Positions 1 through 10,744 of a stretch of 64,000 nucleotides of DNA are shown piece by piece. The notes below the pieces were generated by a model. The model made no database searches. It saw nothing but the letters and a program-made list of their open reading frames with translations, and had not been told where the DNA came from. The stretch's first letter is position 1; the number at the start of each line of letters is the position of its first letter. Made by a program: the position numbers and the translations under genes. This DNA is from Cinnamomum chago (taxonomy: Eukaryota; Streptophyta; Magnoliopsida; Laurales; Lauraceae), in contig CP142457.1 of the NCBI GenBank assembly GCA_038049695.1, forward strand, positions 22,644,501-22,708,500, read 5' to 3'.

Positions 1-113
1 ACCCAGAATCCCTTCAAATGGATTTGGAGCCGTAAGGAAAGATAGAGACACCCGAAACCCCATTTAGAGTAAAACGCAATCCCGGATTTTTCCAAACGGA
101 GTCTTTGGACCAA
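1..113 (+). repeat. Partial monomer C at the left edge
   Basis: This is the 3' third of a C monomer, cut by the window start. It matches the end of the C monomer at 5774-5886, including the GGATTTTTCC variant just before the next A monomer. It shows that the array continues to the left. Confidence 0.93.
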
Positions 114-438
114 GAGTCGCATGAAACACAGTGTTGAGTCAACAACGTTCTAGAGCCGCACAGATTATGTTTTCGTTCAAAAGTACAGTACGACCCTCGC
201 ACGAAGTTCCGGTTCTCGCCCTCGCAAACACTGAACTCCCCGAAAGTGATTTCCACACCCAAGACTCGCCCGAAACCCGTAGTAAACCGAAGTGTAGCTC
301 GGAACATCCTAAAAATCGCATCTCATCCCAAAATCCCTTCATATGGATTTAGAGGCGTACGACAAGATAGGGACATCCGAAACCCCTTTTAGTTTAAAAC
401 TTGATCCCGGATATTTCTAGAGGTTGACTTTGTACACA
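114..438 (+). repeat. Satellite monomer A (325 bp, representative copy)
   Basis: First monomer of the trimer. It opens with GAGTCGCATGAAACAC and is told from B and C by TTTTCGTTCAAAAG near offset 60, TGATTTCCACACCC near offset 135, CCCGTAGTAAACCGAAG near offset 165, and a CATATGGATTT (NdeI site) near offset 230. It ends with the GGATATTTCTAGAGGTTG stretch that leads into B. In most later units TAAACC in the middle has become TAAGCC. No promoter or coding signal was found in it. Confidence 0.92.
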
Positions 439-761
439 GAGTCGCAACAAACAAGGTGTGGAGTCAACAATTTCCTAGTGCCGCATAGATTCTGCTTTAC
501 TACATAAGTATCGTACGTCCCGCGCGAAGTTCGGGTTTTCTCCTTTACAACCAGAGAACTCCCCGAAAGTGTTTACCATACCCAAGGTTCGCCCGAAACC
601 CGTTTTAAACCGAGAAGTAGCTCGAAATATCCTAAAATGTGCATCTCAACCCAGAATACCTTCAAATGGATTTCGAGGCGTGAGACAAGAGAAGGACACC
701 CGAAACCCCTTCTAGAGTAAAACGTGATCCTGGAATTCTCTAGAGGGAGTCTTTGGACCAA
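439..761 (+). repeat. Satellite monomer B (323 bp, representative copy)
   Basis: Second monomer of the trimer. It opens with GAGTCGCAACAAACAAGG. Diagnostic stretches are TTCTGCTTTACTACATAAG, CGTCCCGCGCGAAG, and GGCGTGAGACAAGAGAAG. Its last 45 bp carry the single EcoRI site of the 972 bp unit, next to an 8-bp CTCTAGAG palindrome. It is 2 bp shorter than A, so the trimer total returns to a multiple of three. Confidence 0.92.
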
Positions 762-1085
762 GAGTCGCATTAAAACACAGTGTAGAGTCAACCATATGCT
801 CGAGCCGCATAGTTTGTGTTTTCGTACTAAAGGACCGTACGACCAGCACGAAGTTCGGGTTTCCGCCTTTACAAACACTGAACTCCCCGAATGTGTCTTC
901 CCTACCCAAGATTCGCCCGAAACCCGTTTTAAACCGAAAAGTAGCTCGAAATATCTTAAAGAGCGCATCTCAACCCAGAATCCCTTCAAATGGATTTGGA
1001 GCCGTAAGGAAAGATAGAGACGCCCGAAACCCCATTTAGAGTAAAACGCAATCCCGGATTATTCCAAACGGAGTCTTTGGACCAA
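762..1085 (+). repeat. Satellite monomer C (324 bp, representative copy)
   Basis: Third monomer of the trimer. It opens with GAGTCGCATTAAAACACAG. Diagnostic stretches are an XhoI site (ATGCTCGAGCCG), TTCGTACTAAAGGACCG, CCCGAATGTGTCTTCC and GGAGCCGTAAGGAAAG. It contains CCCGTTTTAAACCGAA at 923-938, discussed as a CENP-B-box-like motif. Two main C haplotypes exist in the array. One has GTGATCC at the B/C border with CCATATG inside C; the other has GTCATCC with CCTTATG. Confidence 0.92.
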
Positions 1086-1998
1086 GAGTCGCATGAAACA
1101 CAGTGTTGAGTCAACAACTTTCTAGAGCCGCACAGATTATGTTTTCGTTAAAAAGTACCGTACGACCCTCGCACGAAGTTCCGGTTCTCGCCCTGGCAAA
1201 CACTGAACTCCCCGAAAGTGATTTCCACACCCAAGACTCGCTCGAAACCCGTAGTAAACCGAAGTGTAGCTCGGAACATCCTAAAAATCGCATCTCATCC
1301 CAAAATCCCTTCATATGGATTTAGAGGCGTACGAAAAGACTGGGACACCCGAAACCCCTTTTAGTTTAAAACTTGATCCCGGATATTTCTAGAGGTTGAC
1401 TTTGTACACAGAGTCGCAAGAAACACGGTGTGGAGTGAACAATTTCCTAGTGCCGCAAAGATTCTGCTTTACTACAAAAGTATCGTACGTCCCGCGCGAA
1501 GTTCGGGTTTTCTCCTTTACAACCAGAGAACTCCCCGAAAGTGTTTACCATACCCAAGGTTCGCCCGAAACCCGTTTTAAACCGAGAAGTAGCTCGAAAT
1601 ATCCTAAAAGGTGCATCTTAACACAGAATACCTTCAAATGGATTTCGAGGCGTGAGACAAGAGAAGGACACCCGAAACCCCCTTCTAGAGTAAAACGTGA
1701 TCCTGGAATTCTCTAGAGGGAGTCTTTGGACCAAGAGTCGCATTAAAACACAGTGTAGAGTCCACCATATGCTCGAGCCGCATAGATCGTGTTTTCGTAC
1801 TAAAGGACCGTACGACCCGCACGAAGTTCGGGTTTCCGCTTTTACAAACACTGAACTCCCCGAATGTGTCTTCCGTACCCAAGATTCGCAGAATCCCTTC
1901 AAATGGATTTGGAGCCGTAAGGAAAGATAGAGACACCCGAAACCCCATTTAGAGTAAAACGCAATCCCGGATTATTCCAAACGGAGTCTTTGGACCAA
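1086..1998 (+). repeat. HOR unit 2 (913 bp) with a 60-bp deletion in monomer C
   Basis: The unit lacks 60 bp of monomer C; the breakpoint lies at 1889/1890, where ATTCGC joins directly to AGAATCCC. A 1-bp insertion (five C at 1678-1682 instead of four) makes the net loss 59 bp. The deleted stretch includes the CCCGTTTTAAACCGAA motif. The unit also has private changes in B, such as GGTGTGGAGTGAAC and GCATCTTAACACAG. The same deletion, extra C and private changes recur at 28386-29151, so the two are copies of one event. Confidence 0.92.
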
Positions 1999-2970
1999 GA
2001 GTCGCATGAAACACAGTGTTGAGTCAACAACTTTCTAGAGCCGCACAGATTATGTTTTCATTCAAAAGTACCGTACGACCCTCGCACGAAGTTCCGGTTC
2101 TCGCCCTGGCAAACACTGAACTCCCCGAAAGTGATTTCCACACCCAAGATTCGCCCGAAACCCGTGGTAAACCGAAGTGTAGCTCGGATCATCGTAAAAA
2201 TCGCATCTCATCGCAAAATCCCTTCATATGGATTTAGAGGCGTACGACATGACAGGGACACCCGAAACCCCTTTTAGTTTAAAACTTTATCCCGGATATT
2301 TCTAGAGGTTGCCTTTGTACACAGAGTCGCAAGAAACACGGTGTGGAGTCAACAATTTCCTAGAGCCGCAAAGATTCTGCTTTACAACAAAAGTATCGTA
2401 CGTCCCGCGCGAAGTTCGGGTTTTCTCCTTTACAACCAGAGAACTCCCCGAAAGTGTTTACCATACCCAAGGTTCGCCCGAAACCCGTTTTAAACCGAGA
2501 AGTAGCTCGAAATATCCTAAAAGGTGCATCTCAACCCAGAATACCTTCAAATGGATTTCGAGGCGTGAGAGAAGAGAAGGACACCCGAAACCCCTTCTAG
2601 AGTAAAACGTGATCCTGGAATTCTCTAGAGGGAGTCTTTGGACCAAGAGTTGCATTAAAACACAGTGTAGAGTCCACCATATGTTCGAGCCGCATAGATT
2701 GTGTTTTCGTACTAAAGGACCGTACGACCCGCACGAAGTTCGGGTTTCCGCCTTTACAAACACTGAACTCCCCGAATGTGTCTTCCTTACCCAAGATTCG
2801 CCCGAAACCCGTTTTAAACCGAAAAATAGCTCGAAATATCTTAAAGAGCGCATCTCAACCCAGAATCCCTTCAAATGGATTTGGAGCCGTAAGTAAAGAT
2901 AGAGACACCCGAAACCCCATTTAGAGTAAAACGTAATCCCGGATTTTTCCAAAGGGAGTCTTTGGACCAA
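1999..2970 (+). repeat. HOR unit 3, gamma-like type
   Basis: A 972 bp unit carrying the gamma markers: CCCGTGGTAAACCG, GGATCATC, CATCGCAAAATCC and GACATGACAGGG in A; GTTGCCTTTG and GAGAGAAGAGAAGG in B; GAGTTGCATT, CCATATGTTCG, CTTCCTTACC and CGTAAGTAAAG in C. It differs from the gamma units of the regular array in having TTCAAAAG rather than TTAAAAAG in A and GATTCGCCC rather than GACTCGCCC. These differences are shared with the unit at 29152. Confidence 0.88.
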
Positions 2971-3942
2971 GAGTCGCATGAAACACAGTGTTGAGTCAAC
3001 AACTTTCTAGAGCCGAACAGATTATGTTTTCGTTAAAAAGTACCGTACGACCCTCGCACGAAGATCCGGTTCTCGCCCTGGCAAACACTGAACTCCCCGA
3101 AAGTGATTTCCACACCCAAGACTCGCCCGAAACCCGTAGTAAACCGAAGTGTAGCTCGGTACATCCTAAAAATCGCATCTCATCCCAAAATCCCTTCATA
3201 TGGATTTAGAGGCGTACGACAAGACAGGGACACCCGAAACCCCTTTTAGTTTAAAACTTGATCCCGGATATTTCTAGAGGTTGACTTTGTACACAGAGTC
3301 GAAAGAAACACGGTGTGGAGTCAACAATTTCCTAGTGCCGCAAAGATTCTGCTTTACAACAAAAGTATCGTACGTCCCGCGCGAAGTTCGAGTTTTCTCC
3401 TTTACAACCAGATAACTCCCCGAAAGTGTTTACCATACCCAAGGTTCGCCCAAAACCCGTTTTAAACCGAGAAGTAGCTCGAAATATCCTAAAATGTGCA
3501 TCTCAACCCAGAATACCTTCAAATGGATTTCGAGGCGTGAGACAAGAGAAGGACACCCGAAACCCCTTCTAGAGTAAAACGTCATCCTGGAATTCTCTAG
3601 AGGGAGTCTTTGGACCAAGAGTCGCATTAAAACACAGTGTAGAGTCAACCTTATGCTCGAGCCGCATAGATTGTGTTTTCGTACTAAAGGACCGTACGAC
3701 CCGCACGAAGTTCGGGTTTCCGCCTTTACAAACACTGAACTCCCCGAATGTGTCTTCCCTACCCAAGATTCGCCCGAAACCCGTTTTAAACCGAAAAGTA
3801 GCTCGAAATATCTTAAAGAGCGCATCTCAACCCAGAATCCCTTCAAATGGATTTGGAGCCGTAAGGAAAGATAGAGACACCCGAAACCCCATTTAGAGTA
3901 AAACGCAATCCCGGAGTATTCCAAACGGAGTCTTTGGACCAA
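2971..3942 (+). repeat. HOR unit 4, delta type with an intact C end
   Basis: Carries the delta markers GCCGAACAG, GAAGATCCGG and GGTACATCC in A, and GTCGAAAGAAACACGG, GTTCGAGTTTT, CAGATAACTCC and GCCCAAAACCCG in B. Unlike the delta units of the 3887 bp array, its C monomer has GCGCATCTC rather than the 1-bp deleted form, so it is either ancestral or recombinant with an alpha-type end. Confidence 0.86.
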
Positions 3943-5886
3943 GAGTCGCATGAAACATAGTGTTGGGTCAACAACTTTCTAGAGCCGCACAGATTATGTT
4001 TTCGTTCAAAAGTACCGTACGACCCTCGCACGAAGTTCCGGTTCTCGCCCTGGCAAACACTGAACTCCCCGAAAGTGATTTCCACACCCAAGACTCGCCC
4101 GAAACCCGTAGTAAGCCGAAGTGTAGCTCGGAACATCCTAAAAATCGCATCTCATCCCAAAATCCCTTCATATGGATTTAGAGGCGTACGACAAGACAGG
4201 GACATCCGAAACCCCTTTTAGTTTAAAACTTGATCCCGGATATTTCTAGAGGTTGACTTTGTACACAGAGTCGCAACAAACAAGGTGTGGAGTCAACAAT
4301 TTCCTAGTGCCGCATAGATTCTGCTTTACTACATAAGTATCGTACGTCCCTCGCGAAGTTCGGGTTTTCTCCTTTACAACCAGAGAACTCCCCGAAAGTG
4401 TTTACCATACCCAATGTTCGCCCGAAACCCGTTTTAAACCGAGAAGTAGCTCGAAATATCCTAAAATGTGCATCTCAACCCAGAATACCTTCAAATGGAT
4501 TTCGAGGCGTGAGACAAGAGAAGGACACCCGAAACCCCTTCTAGAGTAAAACGTGATCCTGGAATTCTCTAGAGGGACTCTTTGGACCAAGAGTCGCATT
4601 AAAACACAGTGTAGAGTCAACCATATGCTCGAGCCGCATAGATTGTGTTTTCGTACTAAAGGACCGTACGACCCGCACGAAGTTCGGGTTTCCGCCTTTA
4701 AAAACACTGAACTCCCCGAATGTGTCTTCCCTACCCAAGATTCGCCCGAAACCCGTTTTAAACCGAAAAGTAGCTCGAAATATCTTAAAGAGCGCATCTC
4801 AACCCAGAATCCCTTCAAATGGATTTGGAGCCGTAAGGAAAGATAGAGACACCCGAAACCCCATTTAGAGTAAAACGCAATCCCGGATTATTCCAAACGG
4901 AGTCTTTGGACCAAGAGTCGCATGAAACACAGTGTTGAGTCAACAACTTTCTAGAGCCGCACAGATTATGTTTTCGTTAAAAAGTACCGTACGACCCTCG
5001 CACGAAGTTCCGGTTCTCGCGCTGGCAAACACTGAACTCCCCGAAAGTGATTTCCACACCCAAGACTCGCCCGAAACCCGTAGTAAGCCGAAGTGTAGCT
5101 CGGAACATCCTAAAAATCGCATCTCATCCCAAAATCCCTTCATATGGATTTAGAGGCGTACGACAAGACAGGGACATCCGAAACCCCTTTTAGTTTAAAA
5201 CTTGATCCCGGATATTTCTAGAGGTTGACTTTGTACACAGAGTCGCAACAAACAAGGTGTGGAGTCAACAATTTCCTAGTGCCGCATAGATTCTGCTTTA
5301 CTACATAAGTATCGTACGTCCCTCGCGAAGTTCGGGTTTTCTCCTTTACAACCAGAGAACTCCCCGAAAGTGTTTACCATACCCAATGTTCGCCCGAAAC
5401 CCGTTTTAAACCGAGAAGTAGCTCGAAATATCCTAAAATGTGCATCTCAACCCAGAATACCTTCAAATGGATTTCGAGGCGTGAGACAAGAGAAGGACAC
5501 CCGAAACCCCTTCTAGAGTAAAACGTGATCCTGGAATTCTCTAGAGGGACTCTTTGGACCAAGAGTCGCATTAAAACACAGTGTAGAGTCAACCATATGC
5601 TCGAGCCGCATAGATTGTGTTTTCGTACTAAAGGACCGTACGACCCGCACGAAGTTCGGGTTTCCGCCTTTAAAAACACTGAACTCCCCGAATGTGTCTT
5701 CCCTACCCAAGATTCGCCCGAAACCCGTTTTAAACCGAAAAGTAGCTCGAAATATCTTAAAGAGCGCATCTCAACCCAGAATCCCTTCAAATGGATTTGG
5801 AGCCGTAAGGAAAGATAGAGACACCCGAAACCCCATTTAGAGTAAAACGCAATCCCGGATTTTTCCAAACGGAGTCTTTGGACCAA
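3943..5886 (+). repeat. HOR units 5 and 6, a recent one-unit tandem duplication
   Basis: Two 972 bp units that share variants seen nowhere else in the window: CGTCCCTCGCG (T at 4351 and 5323), CCCAATGTTCG (4415 and 5387), and CTTTAAAAACAC (4701 and 5673), each pair exactly 972 bp apart. They also share GGGACTC at the start of C with the beta type. Their A monomers differ at the start: unit 5 has AACATAGTGTTGGGTC as in beta units, while unit 6 has TTAAAAAG as in gamma units. The duplicated tract therefore spans mainly the later part of A through B and C. Confidence 0.87.
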
Positions 5887-6857
5887 GAGTCGCATGAAAC
5901 ACAGTGTTGAGTCAACAACGTTCTAGAGCCGCACAGATTATGTTTTCGTTCAAAAGTACAGTACGACCCTCGCACGAAGTTCCGGTTCTCGCCCTCGCAA
6001 ACACTGAACTCCCCGAAAGTGATTTCCACACCCAAGACTCGCCCGAAACCCGTAGTAAACCGAAGTGTAGCTCGGAACATCCTAAAAATCGCATCTCATC
6101 CCAAAATCCCTTCATATGGATTTAGAGGCGTACGACAAGATAGGGACATCCGAAACCCCTTTTAGTTTAAAACTTGATCCCGGATATTTCTAGAGGTTGA
6201 CTTTGTACACAGAGTCGCAACAAACAAGGTGTGGAGTCAACAATTTCCTAGTGCCGCATAGATTCTGCTTTACTACATAAGTATCGTACGTCCCGCGCGA
6301 AGTTCGGGTTTTCTCCTTTACAACCAGAGAACTCCCCGAAAGTGTTTACCATACCCAAGGTTCGCCCGAAACCCGTTTTAAACCGAGAAGTAGCTCGAAA
6401 TATCCTAAAATGTGCATCTCAACCCAGAATACCTTCAAATGGATTTCGAGGCGTGAGACAAGAGAAGGACACCCGAAACCCCTTCTAGAGTAAAACGTGA
6501 TCCTGGAATTCTCTAGAGGGAGTCTTTGGACCAAGAGTCGCATTAAAACACAGTGTAGAGTCAACCATATGCTCGAGCCGCATAGTTTGTGTTTTCGTAC
6601 TAAAGGACCGTACGACCAGCACGAAGTTCGGGTTTCCGCCTTTACAAACACTGAACTCCCCGAATGTGTCTTCCCTACCCAAGATTCGCCCGAAACCCGT
6701 TTTAAACCGAAAAGTAGCTCGAAATATCTTAAAGAGCGCTCTCAACCCAGAATCCCTTCAAATGGATTTGGAGCCGTAAGGAAAGATAGAGACACCCGAA
6801 ACCCCATTTAGAGTAAAACGCAATCCCGGAGTATTCCAAACGGAGTCTTTGGACCAA
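5887..6857 (+). repeat. HOR unit 7 (971 bp), recombinant of the unit-1 type
   Basis: From A through most of C this copies unit 1 (114-1085). Its last part carries the 1-bp deletion after GCGC at 6739 and the GGAGTATTCC end typical of the delta units that precede every 3887 bp super-unit. It therefore looks like a crossover between a unit-1 type and a delta type inside monomer C, and it abuts the left edge of the regular super-array. Confidence 0.85.
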
Positions 6858-9800
6858 GAGTCGCATGAAACACAGTGTTGAGTCAACAACTTTCTAGAGC
6901 CGCACAGATTATGTTTTCGTTCAAAAGTACCGTACGACCCTCGCACGAAGTTCCGGTTCTCGCCCTGGCAAACACTGAACTCCCCGAAAGTGATTTCCAC
7001 ACCCAAGACTCGCCCGAAACCCGTAGTAAGCCGAAGTGTAGCTCGGAACATCCTAAAAATCGCATCTCATCCCAAAATCCCTTCATATGGATTTAGAGGC
7101 GTACGACAAGACAGGGACATCCGAAACCCCTTTTAGTTTAAAACTTGATCCCGGATATTTCTAGAGGTTGACTTTGTACACAGAGTCGCAACAAACAAGG
7201 TGTGGAGTCAACAATTTCCTAGTGCCGCATAGATTCTGCTTTACTACATAAGTATCGTACGTCCCGCGCGAAGTTCGGGTTTTCTCCTTTACAACCAGAG
7301 AACTCCCCGAAAGTGTTTACCATACCCAAGGTTCGCCCGAAACCCGTTTTAAACCGAGAAGTAGCTCGAAATATCCTAAAATGTGCATCTCAACCCAGAA
7401 TACCTTCAAATGGATTTCGAGGCGTGAGACAAGAGAAGGACACCCGAAACCCCTTCTAGAGTAAAACGTCATCCTGGAATTCTCTAGAGGGAGTCTTTGG
7501 ACCAAGAGTCGCATTAAAACACAGTGTAGAGTCAACCTTATGCTCGAGCCGCATAGATTGTGTTTTCGTACTAAAGGACCGTACGACCCGCACGAAGTTC
7601 GGGTTTCCGCCTTTACAAACACTGAACTCCCCGAATGTGTCTTCCCTACCCAAGATTCGCCCGAAACCCGTTTTAAACCGAAAAGTAGCTCGAAATATCT
7701 TAAAGAGCGCATCTCAACCCAGAATCCCTTCAAATGGATTTGGAGCCGTAAGGAAAGATAGAGACACCCGAAACCCCATTTAGAGTAAAACGCAATCCCG
7801 GAGTATTCCAAACGGAGTCTTTGGACCAAGAGTCGCATGAAACATAGTGTTGGGTCAACAACTTTCTAGAACCGCACAGATGATGTTTTCGTTCAAAAGT
7901 ACCGTACGACCCTCGCACGAAGTTCCGGTTCTCGCCCTGGCAAACACTGAACTCCCCGAAAGTGATTTCCACACCCAGGACTCGCCCGAAACCCGTAGTA
8001 AGCCGAAGTGTAGCTCGGAACATCCTAAAAATCGCATCTCATCCCAAAATCCCTTCATATGGATTTAGAGGCGTACGACAAGACAGGGACATCCGAAACC
8101 CCTTTTAGTTTAAAACTTGATCCCGGATATTTCTAGAGGTTGACTTTGTACACAGAGTCGCAACAAACAAGGTGTGGAGTCAACAATTTCCTAGTGCCGC
8201 ATAGATTCTGCTTTACAACATAAGTATCGTACGTCCCGCGCGAAGTTCGGGTTTTCTCCTTTACAACCAGAGAACTCCCCGAAAGTGTTTACCATACCCA
8301 AGGTTCGCCCGAAACCCGTTTTAAACCGAGAAGTAGCTCGAAATATCCTAAAATGTGCATCTCAACCCAGAATACCTTCAAATGGATTTCGAGGCGTGAG
8401 ACAAGAGAAGGACACCCGAAACCCCTTCTAGAGTAAAACGTGATCCTGGAATTCTCTAGAGGGACTCTTTGGACCAAGAGTCGCATTAAAACACAGTGTA
8501 GAGTCAACCATATGCTCGAGCCGCATAGATTGTGTTTTCGTACTAAAGGACCGTACGACCCGCACGAAGTTCGGGTTTCCGCCTTTACAAACACTGAACT
8601 CCCCGAATGTGTCTTCCCTACCCAAGATTCGCCCGAAACCCGTTTTAAACCGAAAAGTAGCTCGAAATATCTTAAAGAGCGCATCTCAACCCAGAATCCC
8701 TTCAAATGGATTTGGAGCCGTAAGGAAAGATAGAGACACCCGAAACCCCATTTAGAGTAAAACGCAATCCCGGATTATTCCAAACGGAGTCTTTGGACCA
8801 AGAGTCGCATGAAACACAGTGTTGAGTCAACAACTTTCTAGAGCCGCACAGATTATGTTTTCGTTAAAAAGTACCGTACGACCCTCGCACGAAGTTCCGG
8901 TTCTCGCCCTGGCAAACACTGAACTCCCCGAAAGTGATTTCCACACCCAAGACTCGCCCGAAACCCGTGGTAAACCGAAGTGTAGCTCGGATCATCTTAA
9001 AAATCGCATCTCATCGCAAAATCCCTTCATATGGATTTAGAGGCGTACGACATGACAGGGACACCCGAAACCCCTTTTAGTTTAAAACTTTATCCCGGAT
9101 ATTTCTAGAGGTTGCCTTTGTACACAGAGTCGCAAGAAACACGGTGTGGAGTCAACAATTTCCTAGAGCCGCAAAGATTCTGCTTTACAACAAAAGTATC
9201 GTACGTCCCGCGCGAAGTTCGGGTTTTCTCCTTTACAACCAGAGAACTCCCCGAAAGTGTTTACCATACCCAAGGTTCGCCCGAAACCCGTTTTAAACCG
9301 AGAAGTAGCTCGAAATATCCTAAAAGGTGCATCTCAACCCAGAATACCTTCAAATGGATTTCGAGGCGTGAGAGAAGAGAAGGACACCCGAAACCCCTTC
9401 TAGAGTAAAACGTGATCCTGGAATTCTCTAGAGGGAGTCTTTGGACCAAGAGTTGCATTAAAACACAGTGTAGAGTCCACCATATGTTCGAGCCGCATAG
9501 ATTGTGTTTTCGTACTAAAGGACCGTACGACCCGCACGAAGTTCGGGTTTCCGCCTTTACAAACACTGAACTCCCCGAATGTGTCTTCCTTACCCAAGAT
9601 TCGCCCGAAACCCGTTTTAAACCGAAAAATAGCTCGAAATATCTTAAAGAGCGCATCTCAACCCAGAATCCCTTCAAATGGATTTGGAGCCGTAAGTAAA
9701 GATAGAGACACCCGAAACCCCATTTAGAGTAAAACGTAATCCCGGATTTTTCCAAAGGGAGTCTTTGGACCAAGAGTCGCATGAAACACAGTGTTGAGTC

Positions 9801-10744
9801 AACAACTTTCTAGAGCCGAACAGATTATGTTTTCGTTAAAAAGTACCGTACGACCCTCGCACGAAGATCCGGTTCTCGCCCTGGCAAACACTGAACTCTC
9901 CGAAAGTGATTTCCACACCCAAGACTCGCCCGAAACCCGTAGTAAACCGAAGTGTAGCTCGGTACATCCTAAAAATCGCATCTCATCCCAAAATCCCTTC
10001 ATATGGATTTAGAGGCGTACGACAAGACAGGGACACCCGAAACCCCTTTTAGTTTAAAACTTGATCCCGGATATTTCTAGAGGTTGACTTTGTACACAGA
10101 GTCGAAAGAAACACGGTGTGGAGTCAACAATTTCCTAGTGCCGCAAAGATTCTGCTTTACAACAAAAGTATCGTACGTCCCGCGCGAAGTTCGAGTTTTC
10201 TCCTTTACAACCAGATAACTCCCCGAAAGTGTTTACCATACCCAAGGTTCGCCCAAAACCCGTTTTAAACCGAGAAGTAGCTCGAAATATCCTAAAATGT
10301 GCATCTCAACCCAGAATACCTTCAAATGGATTTCGAGGTGTGAGACAAGAGAAGGACACCCGAAACCCCTTCTAGAGTAAAACGTCATCCTGGAATTCTC
10401 TAGAGGGAGTCTTTGGACCAAGAGTCGCATTAAAACACAGTGTAGAGTCAACCTTATGCTCGAGCCGCATAGATTGTGTTTTCGTACTAAAGGACCGTAC
10501 GACCCGCACGAAGTTCGGGTTTCCGCCTTTACAAACACTGAACTCCCCGAATGTGTCTTCCCTACCCAAGATTCGCCCGAAACCCGTTTTAAACCGAAAA
10601 GTAGCTCGAAATATCTTAAAGAGCGCTCTCAACCCAGAATCCCTTCAAATGGATTTGGAGCCGTAAGGAAAGATAGAGACACCCGAAACCCCATTTAGAG
10701 TAAAACGCAATCCCGGAGTATTCCAAACGGAGTCTTTGGACCAA
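6858..10744 (+). repeat. Second-level HOR, 12 monomers, 3887 bp, copy 1
   Basis: Four distinguishable units in order: alpha (6858), beta (7830), gamma (8802), delta (9774). Alpha has CAACAAACAAGG in B, the GTCATCC/CCTTATG C haplotype and a GGAGTATTCC end. Beta has AACATAGTGTTGGGTC, GAACCGCAC and GGGACTC. Gamma has CCCGTGGTAAACCG, GTTGCCTTTG, GAGTTGCATT and CGTAAGTAAAG. Delta has GCCGAACAG, GAAGATCCGG, GTCGAAAG, CAGATAACTCC and the 1-bp deletion at 10626, which accounts for 3887 instead of 3888. Changes private to this copy include CACAGATGATG near 7880, ACCCAGGACTCG near 7977, AACTCTCCG near 9897 and GAGGTGTGAG near 10337. Confidence 0.93.

Larger units (their letters stand above)
114..1085 (+). 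repeat. HOR unit 1, a near-twin of the unit at 5887
   Basis: A 972 bp A-B-C unit. It shares rare variants with the unit at 5887-6857: CAACGTTCTAG instead of CAACTTTCTAG, GTACAGTACG instead of GTACCGTACG, CCCTCGCAAAC instead of CCCTGGCAAAC, ACAAGATAGG, CATAGTTTGTG and GACCAGCACG. The two differ near the end of C. Unit 1 has GCGCATCTC, GACGCCCG and GGATTATTCC, while the twin has the 1-bp deletion form GCGCTCTC, GACACCCG and GGAGTATTCC. Confidence 0.88.

Noticed and set aside
131-352. A 73-codon plus-strand open frame opening most A monomers
   Set aside because: It recurs only because the 972 bp unit recurs. Two units (45995, 49883) lose its start codon and one (53771) gains an early stop without any sign of constraint, and an overlapping minus-strand frame of 67 codons is equally preserved.
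922-939. A true CENP-B box
   Set aside because: The spacing between the TTCG and CGGG arms is eight bases, not seven, so the canonical pattern is not met. It is kept only as a box-like motif in the findings.
2458-2979. A 173-codon open frame on the minus strand, repeated in most units
   Set aside because: It spans monomers C and B of a satellite; open frames of similar size occur on both strands and overlap each other. In other units the same frame is cut to 138 or 101 codons by ordinary point changes and 1-bp deletions. The predicted protein resembles no family I know, and no promoter or consistent start context is visible.
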